16,266 bases of DNA from Lysobacter_K sp038248955. Its GTDB lineage: Bacteria; Pseudomonadota; Gammaproteobacteria; Xanthomonadales; Xanthomonadaceae. Made by a program: the position numbers and the translations under genes. The notes beneath the pieces are model-generated. The model was not told the origin of the DNA and did not search any database. It was given only the letters and a program-made list of their open reading frames with translations. Below are positions 6,936-14,140 of this stretch, piece after piece. The stretch covers positions 1 through 16,266 of the forward strand of contig JBBRWW010000061.1 in assembly GCA_038248955.1 (NCBI GenBank), given 5' to 3'. Each line of letters begins with the position of its first letter. Positions within the stretch are counted from its first letter, which is position 1.

Positions 6936-6944
6936 CGCGTCCGC

Positions 6945-8642
<1,698 letters not shown>

Positions 8643-8745
8643 GCGCACGGCAATCGCGCCCACGCGCTGCACTTGCTTCCGCGTCCGTCCTGAAGAACGC
8701 GCACGGCCGAGTTGCCCCCGCAGTCGCCCCGGCGGCGCCCCAAAT

Positions 8746-9147
8746 TCAGCGTTGCTTGCGCACGTACAGCACCAGCGAGTGTTCCTCGATCTGGTAGCCG
8801 TGCTCGGCGGCGATGCGGCTTTGCAGCGCCTCGATCTCGGCACTCTCGAATTCGATGATCTTGCCGGTGTCGATATCCACCATGTGGTCGTGGTGGTGGC
8901 CGCGGTCGAGTTCGTAGACCGATTGGCCGGCTTCGAAGTTGTGTTTGAGCACCAGGCCCGCCGCCTCGAACTGGGTCAGGACGCGGTAGACCGTGGCCAG
9001 GCCGATATCCTCCCCGCGGTCGAGCAGCAGCCGGTAGATGTCCTCGGCGGTCATGTGCCGGGGCGTGGCCTGTTCCAGCAAGGCCAGGATCCGCATGCGC
9101 GGATGGGTGACCTTGAGACCGACGTTCCGCAGATCCTGCGATTCCAT
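8746..9147 (-). CDS. fur: Ferric uptake regulator Fur
   Basis: Fur is the Fe(II)-responsive dimeric repressor of iron acquisition genes. The protein has 133 residues, slightly short compared with E. coli (148). The N-terminal winged helix has LKVTHPRMRIL (11-21), TAEDIYRLLL (33-42) and GLATVYRVLTQFEAAGLV (49-66). The C-terminal dimerisation and metal domain contains HHHDH (84-88), then MVDIDTGKIIEFES (89-102). The CxxC pair that binds structural zinc in E. coli Fur is replaced by IDTG residues, so that site is absent, as I recall for related Xanthomonads. The start was set at ATG 9147 by homology (E-x-x-D-L-R-x-V-G-L-K-V-T). The frame continues upstream without homology. GAGGAG lies 11 bases before the ATG. 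fur converges with recN (103 bases between stops) and diverges from bamE, a conserved pairing in Pseudomonas and Xanthomonas. Confidence 0.97.
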   Translation of the reverse strand: MESQDLRNVGLKVTHPRMRILALLEQATPRHMTAEDIYRLLLDRGEDIGLATVYRVLTQFEAAGLVLKHNFEAGQSVYELDRGHHHDHMVDIDTGKIIEFESAEIEALQSRIAAEHGYQIEEHSLVLYVRKQR

Positions 9148-9313
9148 CTTTGTTCGCGCTCCTCGAGCCTTTCGGTGCCGTCGACAGCGGCTGCCAGCAG
9201 GCCGCAACAACGGATGAACATCGCGCCGGGCAGGACGCGCAGCGATGGAGTCAGTGTATCATCGGCCCCCTCCACGACGGCCTCGCCTGTCGCCGCTAAC
9301 GGTGTCCAAACAC
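9148..9313. promoter_or_regulatory. Divergent fur/bamE control region
   Basis: This 166-base region serves two genes facing apart. On the plus strand TATCAT (9257-9262) matches TATAAT at 4/6 and could be the bamE -10. On the minus strand TACACT overlaps almost the same bases, so the two promoters may compete. No strong -35 is visible for either, and no Fur box (GATAATGATAATCATTATC type) was recognised. Confidence 0.3.
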
Positions 9314-9715
9314 ATGATGCGCAAGCTCGTCCTCGTCCTCTCCGTCGCGCTGGTCACCAGCGGCTGCGGCGTCATCTACCGCCAGCCGATCTACCAGGGC
9401 AACCTGCTGGAAAAGAGCTCGGTCGACCAGTTGCAGGCAGGCATGAGCAAGCAGCAGGTGTCCTTGCTGCTGGGCACCCCGTCGGTCGCCGATCCGTTCC
9501 ACCACGAGCGCTGGGACTACACCGCCTCGCAGCGCGTGGGCCGGCTGCACAAGGCGGAGACCAAGAACCTGACGCTGTGGTTCGAGGGCGACGCCCTCAC
9601 CAAATGGGAAGGCGACTACTTCCCGGAGCAGGATGAGCAACTGGCGAAGTCGTCGGTCAAGCAGTTTGGCCGCAACCTGGCCAAGGACAAGAAGAAGAAG
9701 AAGCGCGGCGGCTGA
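9314..9715 (+). CDS. bamE: Outer membrane protein assembly factor BamE (SmpA/OmlA lipoprotein)
   Basis: BamE is a small lipoprotein of the BAM complex that inserts beta-barrel proteins into the outer membrane. From ATG 9314 it has 133 residues. The signal peptide MMRKLVLVLSVALVTSGC ends in a lipobox with Cys18 as the lipidated residue. The mature part has IYRQPIYQGN (21-30), the conserved YQGN motif that contacts BamD and lipid. The SmpA/OmlA fold follows, with GMSKQQVSLLLGTP and WDYTASQR. An adjacent ATG at 9317 and a GTG at 9302 are alternatives; I chose 9314 because it gives a compact signal peptide. The C-terminus is unusually basic, ending KDKKKKKRGG, which E. coli BamE lacks. It is divergent from fur and convergent with ratB (24 bases between stops). 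Confidence 0.95.
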   Translation: MMRKLVLVLSVALVTSGCGVIYRQPIYQGNLLEKSSVDQLQAGMSKQQVSLLLGTPSVADPFHHERWDYTASQRVGRLHKAETKNLTLWFEGDALTKWEGDYFPEQDEQLAKSSVKQFGRNLAKDKKKKKRGG

Positions 9716-9736
9716 GTCGGCGCCGCTCGCGGCGAC
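9716..9736. terminator. GC-rich stem in the bamE/ratB convergent junction
   Basis: GTC and GCCGC on the left pair with GCGGC and GAC on the right, with a three-base bulge and a very small loop. It fills the 24 bases between the two stop codons. No T-tract follows on either strand, so it is only a weak bidirectional terminator candidate. Confidence 0.25.
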
Positions 9737-9739
9737 GCC

Positions 9740-10045
9740 TCACTTGACGGTGTCGCCCCGCCCTCTGCCTGCCCCGATGATCGTCGTCCTGCGCCGGTCT
9801 TCGGCGCGACGCCGGCGCGCCTGCTTCGGGTCTGCCTGCAGCGGCCGCAACAGCTCGACCCGATCGCCGTCGTCGAGCAGCCGGTGGCTGTCCACGATGA
9901 CGCCGAAAACGGCGTAAGCGACGGCCTCGGGGTCGCGATCCCACTGCGCCGCGGCCAACGCATCGGCGACGCGACTGCCCGGCGCGAGTTCGAGTTCGAT
10001 GCGCTCGAACCGCCGCGGCCACGCCCGCAGCAGTTCCACCTTCAC
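9740..10045 (-). CDS. ratB: RnfH/RatB family ubiquitin-like protein
   Basis: This is a small protein (101 residues) of the RnfH/UPF0125 family, also called RatB/YfjF in E. coli. The family has a beta-grasp, ubiquitin-like fold of uncertain biochemical role. The sequence shows MKVELLRAWPRRFERIELEL (1-20), GSRVADALAAA, VAYAVFGVIV and LDDGDRVELLRPLQADPKQARRRRAE, the last being the family hallmark. The start is GTG (10045-10043), which overlaps the ratA stop as GTGA, so the two are translationally coupled. The C-terminus is very basic (RRRRAEDRRRTT) and ends GRGRGDTVK. Neighbours match the ratA-ratB pair of enterobacteria. Despite the RatB name, a toxin role is not supported by the sequence. Confidence 0.9.
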   Translation of the reverse strand: MKVELLRAWPRRFERIELELAPGSRVADALAAAQWDRDPEAVAYAVFGVIVDSHRLLDDGDRVELLRPLQADPKQARRRRAEDRRRTTIIGAGRGRGDTVK

Positions 10046-10476
10046 GCTTCCTCGCCGCTGTCGGCCACCGCGACGAAGTCATCGACCATGCGATCGGCGA
10101 GGTGCTGGAATCCGATCGCCATCGCCGGCGCCAGCATCCGCACCGCCGGCTCGAACGTGAGCGTGAGCGTGACCTTGCACGCGGTCTCGTCCAGGGCATG
10201 GAACTCCCAGCGTCCGCTGAGGCTTCGAAACGGCCCGTCGACGAGATCGAGGTCGATGCGGCGCGGGGGTGACAAGGTGTTCCGGGTGGTGAACCAGGTG
10301 CGTAGGGCGCCCAGGCCGAGGTCCAGCCGCGCCACCATCAATTCGTCACTCGACTCCAGTATCTGGGCGCCGTCGCACCATTCGAACCGGCGTGGATAAG
10401 CGGCGACATCGTTGACCAGGGCGAACATGCGCGCGGTGGAGTGTTCGACGAGCGCGGAACGGCGAATGGTCGGCAT
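10042..10476 (-). CDS. ratA: RatA family START-like protein (ribosome association / coenzyme Q-binding fold)
   Basis: The protein has 144 residues of the SRPBCC/START-like superfamily, in the polyketide_cyc2/COQ10 branch. The E. coli homologue RatA has been described as binding 50S subunits and blocking subunit joining. Eukaryotic relatives (COQ10) bind ubiquinone, so the true role is debated. Sequence signs are MPTIRRSALVEHSTARMFAL, VNDVAAYPRRFEWCDGAQIL, a central beta sheet (DLGLGALRTWFTTRNTL), the LVDGPFRSLSGRWEFHAL segment and a long C-terminal helix (IGFQHLADRMVDDFVAVA). The ATG at 10476 begins at the conserved M-x-x-I-x-R-S-A-L. It overlaps ratB by four bases and diverges from smpB over 175 bases. 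TAGAAT about 60 bases upstream on the minus strand is a possible -10, without a clear -35. Confidence 0.92.
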   Translation of the reverse strand: MPTIRRSALVEHSTARMFALVNDVAAYPRRFEWCDGAQILESSDELMVARLDLGLGALRTWFTTRNTLSPPRRIDLDLVDGPFRSLSGRWEFHALDETACKVTLTLTFEPAVRMLAPAMAIGFQHLADRMVDDFVAVADSGEEA

Positions 10477-10651
10477 GGCGCGTGTGGGTGTCCCTGGAAG
10501 TGGATGGTGATGCCTCGGCGCCTCGGCGCACCGGACATTCTACGGCCACGGTGTGCGACCCGGCGGCGCCAACGGCGCGCGTGGTGAACGGTTTCCGCGG
10601 TATTTCGCACATCAAGGTCGCCTGCGGGGCCGTCATCGGAGACAATGGGCG

Positions 10652-11167
10652 ATGGCAAAGAATGCAAACGACAAGGCCGGCAAGGACAAGTCCAAGGGCG
10701 GCGGTGGCGGCGGCACCATCGCGCTGAACAAGCGCGCGCGCCACGACTACCACCTGGAGGAGCGCTTCGAGGCGGGCCTCGCGCTGCAGGGCTGGGAGCT
10801 GAAGTCGATCCGTGCCGGACGGGCCAACATCACCGAGGCCTACGCGGTGGTCCGCGGCGGCGAGATGTTCCTGTTTGGCGCGCAGATGACCCCGCTGATC
10901 CAGGCGTCCAGCCACGTGGTGGCCGACGACCGGCGCACCCGCAAGCTGCTGCTGCATCGCCGCGAGATCGACAACCTGATCGGCAGCGTGCAGCGCGACG
11001 GCTTCACGGTGGTGCCTACCGCGATGTACTGGAAGGGCAACAAGGTCAAGATCGAGCTGGCACTGGCCAAGGGCAAGCAGGACCATGACAAGCGCGCCAC
11101 CAGCAAGGATCGCGACTGGGCGCGCGAGAAACAGCGCGTGATGCGCGGCCACAACAAGAACGCGTGA
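10652..11167 (+). CDS. smpB: SsrA-binding protein SmpB
   Basis: SmpB binds tmRNA and brings it to stalled ribosomes for trans-translation. The protein has 171 residues, about 10 longer than E. coli. The extra length is an N-terminal basic, glycine-rich segment (lysine-rich 3-15, six glycines at 16-21). The OB-fold core begins at TIALNKRARHDYHLEERFEA (22-41), with GWELKSIRAGRANI and GEMFLFGAQMTPL. The C-terminal tail KGKQDHDKR, then RDWAREKQRVM, is the region that enters the decoding centre and mRNA channel; its basic and Trp residues are present. The ATG at 10652 has GGAGA ten bases upstream. An upstream frame extension lacks homology. No ssrA (tmRNA) gene was found nearby. It is convergent with the CHASE kinase. 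Confidence 0.97.
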   Translation: MAKNANDKAGKDKSKGGGGGGTIALNKRARHDYHLEERFEAGLALQGWELKSIRAGRANITEAYAVVRGGEMFLFGAQMTPLIQASSHVVADDRRTRKLLLHRREIDNLIGSVQRDGFTVVPTAMYWKGNKVKIELALAKGKQDHDKRATSKDRDWAREKQRVMRGHNKNA

Positions 11168-11168
11168 T

Positions 11169-11207
11169 CGCCCGGCTTGCCGCGGGCGCGCCATTGCCGA
11201 GGCAATG
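11169..11207. terminator. Two short stems between smpB and the CHASE kinase
   Basis: Two stems fall in the 63-base convergent gap: CGCCCG/CGGGCG (11169-11174, 11183-11188) and CATTGCC/GGCAATG (11192-11198, 11201-11207). A TGCCGCGGGCG direct repeat brackets the second. There is no T-tract, so they are possible bidirectional termination or mRNA-end signals at low confidence. Confidence 0.3.
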
Positions 11208-11230
11208 CCGCCACTGCCGCGGGCGACCTT

Positions 11231-13441
11231 TCAGTCCACGCTTCCGGGCAACTTGAAAAAGAACGTCGCGCCCTCGCCTTCCACCCCTTCGGCACGGATG
11301 CTGCCGCCGTGGCGTTCGACGATGCGCTGGACCGACGCCAGGCCGATGCCGTGGCCGGCAAATTCGGCCTCCGAATGCAACCTCTGGAACGGCCGGAACA
11401 GCTTGTCGACGTAACGCTGGTCGAAGCCGGCGCCGTTGTCGCCCACGTAGAACTCGCCTGACCCGTTGGCATCGGTCGCGATGCCGAATTCAATGTACCC
11501 CGCGTCGCGGCCGCGGGTGAATTTCCAGGCATTGCCGAGCAGGTTCGCCAGCAGGTTGCGTAGCAGGACAGCGTCGCCGAACGCTTCCAGGTTCGCCTGG
11601 ATCCGGCATTCGACGTGGCGGCCGTCGTCGCCCAGCCGCAACTCCTCGACCAGTTCAGTGGCGATCAGGCTCAGGTCGACGCGTTCGAGCTTGAGCTCAC
11701 CGCGGGTCAGGCGCGACATCGCCAGCATCGCGTCGATCAGCTCGCCCATGCGCCCGGCGGCCTTTCGCACCCGTGCCAGGTAATCGCGGCCGGGGTCGTC
11801 CAGCGTCGCGCCATAGCGTTCGGTCAGTATCCGGCTGAACCCGTCGATCGAGCGCAGCGGCGCTCGAAGGTCGTGCGACACGTTGTAGGCGAATGCCTCC
11901 AGTTCCTGGTTGACTGCGCTGAGCTCACGCGTGCGCAGCGCAACGCGCGCCTCCAGCGAGCGGTTCAAGGCGTGCACGCGGGCCTCGGCGCGCAGACGCT
12001 CGGTGACGTCCTCCACCTGCACCAGACCATGGATGTCCTCGCCGACGTTACCGCGCACCGGCGCGTACGTGAGTTGCGCGTGGCGCGGCACGCCGCCCTC
12101 GTGGTGCAGGCGCCGCGTCGACCGGTGGACGCCTTCGGCATCGCCGCCCCGGGGCTGTGCTTGGCGGGTGGACGCTGGCTGCTCGTCCTCGAACAGCGAA
12201 TCGAAACGCTCACCCACCAGCGCGTCGGTGTCGCGGCCGACGATGTCGCCCAGCGCCGGGTTGGCGAGCGTGATCCGGCCCTCGCCGTCGAGCAGTGCCT
12301 TGCCGATCGCCGAGTACTGCATGGCGCTGCGGAACCGCTGCTCGCTGCGGCCCAGGTCCTCGGTCAAGCGCTCGGCGATGCGTTGCGCCCTGCCCTCGGT
12401 ACGCGCCAACACCCAGGCAATGGCATACATCAGCAGCGCCACGACCAGCCCCAGCGCCAGCGTGCTGTCCAGCCGCGCCAGCCCGGGGACGGCGGCAGCG
12501 ATGGGCGGCGAATCGAACTCCATCCGCCAGTGCCGGCCATAGCGTTCGACGAGCTGGGAATGCCGGAACGCCGGTGCCGGCTGCCCCGGGGCGACCGCCG
12601 TCGTGAACAGCAAGGTGTCCTTGCCGGCGTCGGTGTCGAAGATGCGGAAATGCGCATCGGGCTGGATATTGCCCAATGCCTGCTGCACGAACGTCTTCAT
12701 CCGGAACGGCACGTATACCCAGCCCTGCATCAAGCGTTGCCTCGCAGCCTCGGTCCGCGGCTGGGCACCGTTGCGGTACACCGGCAGATACAGCAGCAGG
12801 GCGTTGGATCGTCGCGTGCCGTCCTGCACCAGGTGGACGACGCCGGTCAGACGCGCCTCGCCGCTGTCGCGCGACGCCTGCATCGCCGCCTGCCGCGCCG
12901 GATGGACATACATGTCATAGCCGATGGCCGCGAGGTTTTCCGCCGTCCTGGGCTCCAGGTAAAGGATCGGGCCGTAGAACTCACGCACGCCGTGCGGACG
13001 CACTTCCAGCAGGCCGTAGCCGGAGTCGCGCCATTGGAGCTGCAGATCGTCCAGTCGCGCGGCCGGCACGTAGCCCGCGAAACCCAGGCCGACCAGTGCC
13101 GGGAAGCGGTCGCGGATGTACATGCCCTCGACGTACGCCTGCCAATGCGCCGCGGTCGGCCTGGCGACCGAAGCGAACAACGCGGCCCCGCCGCGGGTGA
13201 CCAGTTCGTATTGGAGCAGCCGTTGCCGGAGCAGTTCGCTGATCTCGCCCGTGCTGGCGATGAACTCGACCTCGGCGGCGACCACCTCGCGGTCGCGCGC
13301 GTAGCGCCACGCCACGAGGACGACCGCGAGCGCCCCCAGCAACACCGCCAGCGCCAGCACGTGGCCGCCGCTGGGGATCAGCGCGCGCAGGGTCTTGGCG
13401 CGGATGTCGGTGGGCTGGATGGTGTCCATCGCGGCCAGCAT
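11231..13441 (-). CDS. Membrane sensor histidine kinase: CHASE, PAS, HisKA, HATPase
   Basis: This is a 736-residue inner-membrane kinase that presumably reads a periplasmic ligand. A first membrane helix is at about 27-46. A CHASE-type extracytoplasmic domain spans about 60-310, with FPALVGLGFAGYV, EFYGPILYLEP and the GYDMYVHPARQAAM segment typical of CHASE. A second helix is at about 327-347. A PAS domain spans about 366-485 and a short coiled coil 485-515. HisKA has AYNVSHDLRAPLRSIDGFS, with His523 as phospho-acceptor. HATPase_c shows NLLGNAWKF (633-641), DNGAGFD (668-674) and GHGIGL (696-701). The kinase core resembles phytochrome-type (Cph1-like) kinases. There is no receiver domain. The start is uncertain: ATG 13441 or in-frame ATG 13429, neither with a Shine-Dalgarno. 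It follows the response regulator by 41 bases and is probably co-transcribed. The ligand is unknown. Confidence 0.93.
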   Translation of the reverse strand: MLAAMDTIQPTDIRAKTLRALIPSGGHVLALAVLLGALAVVLVAWRYARDREVVAAEVEFIASTGEISELLRQRLLQYELVTRGGAALFASVARPTAAHWQAYVEGMYIRDRFPALVGLGFAGYVPAARLDDLQLQWRDSGYGLLEVRPHGVREFYGPILYLEPRTAENLAAIGYDMYVHPARQAAMQASRDSGEARLTGVVHLVQDGTRRSNALLLYLPVYRNGAQPRTEAARQRLMQGWVYVPFRMKTFVQQALGNIQPDAHFRIFDTDAGKDTLLFTTAVAPGQPAPAFRHSQLVERYGRHWRMEFDSPPIAAAVPGLARLDSTLALGLVVALLMYAIAWVLARTEGRAQRIAERLTEDLGRSEQRFRSAMQYSAIGKALLDGEGRITLANPALGDIVGRDTDALVGERFDSLFEDEQPASTRQAQPRGGDAEGVHRSTRRLHHEGGVPRHAQLTYAPVRGNVGEDIHGLVQVEDVTERLRAEARVHALNRSLEARVALRTRELSAVNQELEAFAYNVSHDLRAPLRSIDGFSRILTERYGATLDDPGRDYLARVRKAAGRMGELIDAMLAMSRLTRGELKLERVDLSLIATELVEELRLGDDGRHVECRIQANLEAFGDAVLLRNLLANLLGNAWKFTRGRDAGYIEFGIATDANGSGEFYVGDNGAGFDQRYVDKLFRPFQRLHSEAEFAGHGIGLASVQRIVERHGGSIRAEGVEGEGATFFFKLPGSVD

Positions 13442-13460
13442 ACAAGGGGCGTCGGGGGGG

Positions 13461-13474
13461 GGCGGCTTGCCGCC
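13461..13474 (-). other. GGCGGC/GCCGCC inverted repeat beside a nine-G run, regulator-to-kinase gap
   Basis: In the 41 bases between the regulator stop and the CHASE kinase start, GGCGGC TT GCCGCC forms a tight stem. It is followed on the minus strand by nine C (13462-13454, sharing two bases with the stem). It may slow ribosomes or polymerase between the two genes, or mask initiation. No T-tract is present, so it is not an intrinsic terminator. Confidence 0.4.
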
Positions 13475-13482
13475 GCGTCTGG

Positions 13483-14121
13483 TTATTGGTCGACCAGCAG
13501 GCCGCGGACGCGCGCGAGCGTGCGCAGATCGTGATCGGAAAAAATGCTCAACTTGCTGTAAATGTTGCTGCGATGGGCGTAGGCGGTCTTGGTATTGATG
13601 CCGATGGTGCTGGCGACCTTGGCCACGGAATGCCCGCGGGCGATCAGCAGGAAGACCTGCGCCTCGCGCGCGGTGAGTTCGGGCAGGCGTTGCTGGTCGC
13701 CGGTGGTGGCGGTTTCAGCAAATCGCCGGATGTCGCGGCCGAGGTAAATCTCGCCACCAACGACCGCGCGGATCGCGTCGATGAGTTCGTCGGGGGCCGA
13801 GCGCTTGGTGACGTAGCCCCGCGCGCCGGCGGCGATGGCGTCCTGGACGTACAGGGCGCCGTCGTGCATCGACAGGACGACGATGCTCAATCCCGGACGC
13901 TGCGCGAGCAAATGACGGATCATCACCAGGCCGTCGCCGTCGGGCAGCGACAGATCCAACACCAGAACGTCGCAATTGGCATGGATCAGCGCGGCGGCGA
14001 GGTCCTTGGCGGTGCCGACATCGGCGGTGACTTCCCAATCGGGTTCAAGCTCCAGCAACTGCTTGAAGCCTGCGCGCACGATCGGGTGGTCATCGAGCAG
14101 GATAATCTGGAGGGGCGACAT
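13483..14121 (-). CDS. NarL/FixJ-family response regulator
   Basis: This is a 212-residue DNA-binding response regulator. The receiver domain (1-120) has acidic Asp10-Asp11, phospho-acceptor Asp56 (VLVLDLSLPDGDG), Ser84 (VVLSMHDG) and Lys106 (VTKRSAP), all in place. The LuxR-type helix-turn-helix (about 147-208) reads LTAREAQVFLLIARGHSVAK, then INTKTAYAHRSNIYSKLSI, and resembles UvrY/GacA-like members. The ATG at 14121 starts the usual N-terminus (LQIILLDDHPIVRAGFKQLL). Its own ribosome site is poor. It is followed by the CHASE kinase in the same direction, and on the other side diverges from the HisKA_3 kinase with only 19 bases between start codons. HisKA_3 kinases nearly always pair with NarL-type regulators, so the divergent kinase is the likelier partner. 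Target genes are unknown. Confidence 0.95.
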   Translation of the reverse strand: MSPLQIILLDDHPIVRAGFKQLLELEPDWEVTADVGTAKDLAAALIHANCDVLVLDLSLPDGDGLVMIRHLLAQRPGLSIVVLSMHDGALYVQDAIAAGARGYVTKRSAPDELIDAIRAVVGGEIYLGRDIRRFAETATTGDQQRLPELTAREAQVFLLIARGHSVAKVASTIGINTKTAYAHRSNIYSKLSIFSDHDLRTLARVRGLLVDQ

Positions 14122-14136
14122 TCATTCAACCGGAGG
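14101..14136 (+). promoter_or_regulatory. Candidate -10 and ribosome site for the HisKA_3 kinase, inside the regulator gene
   Basis: GATAAT (14101-14106) matches TATAAT at 5/6 and lies within codons of the divergent regulator. Initiation near 14113 would yield a leader of about 28 bases containing GGAGG (14132-14136), four bases before the GTG start. No good -35 was found. The hexamer also encodes conserved regulator residues, so the match could be chance. Confidence 0.4.
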
Positions 14137-14140
14137 CGCG

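Noticed and set aside
6807..6944. Upstream ATG for recN adding 46 residues
   Set aside because: The extra residues are Arg/Pro-rich with no counterpart in RecN, and the ATP-binding domain begins normally from ATG 6945.
8643..8745. Possible terminator between convergent recN and fur
   Set aside because: I found only a direct repeat (GCGCACGGC) and GC-rich tracts. There is no convincing stem with a T-tract on either strand.
9740..10476. ratA/ratB as a toxin-antitoxin pair
   Set aside because: The names and overlap invite this reading, but the folds are START-like and ubiquitin-like and the pair is a conserved housekeeping neighbour of smpB. Nothing in the sequence shows toxin-antitoxin partnership.
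11168..11230. A tmRNA (ssrA) gene next to smpB
   Set aside because: The 63-base gap is far too short, and no tag-coding or tRNA-like segment was seen in the window.
11615..13534. A long plus-strand open frame (639 codons) antisense to the CHASE kinase
   Set aside because: It is a typical GC-rich shadow frame: it lies opposite a kinase with intact motifs and its translation has no recognisable domain.
13976..14140. Upstream start for the HisKA_3 kinase inside the regulator gene
   Set aside because: This would read 55 codons back through the regulator. GGAGG directly before GTG 14141 explains initiation better.
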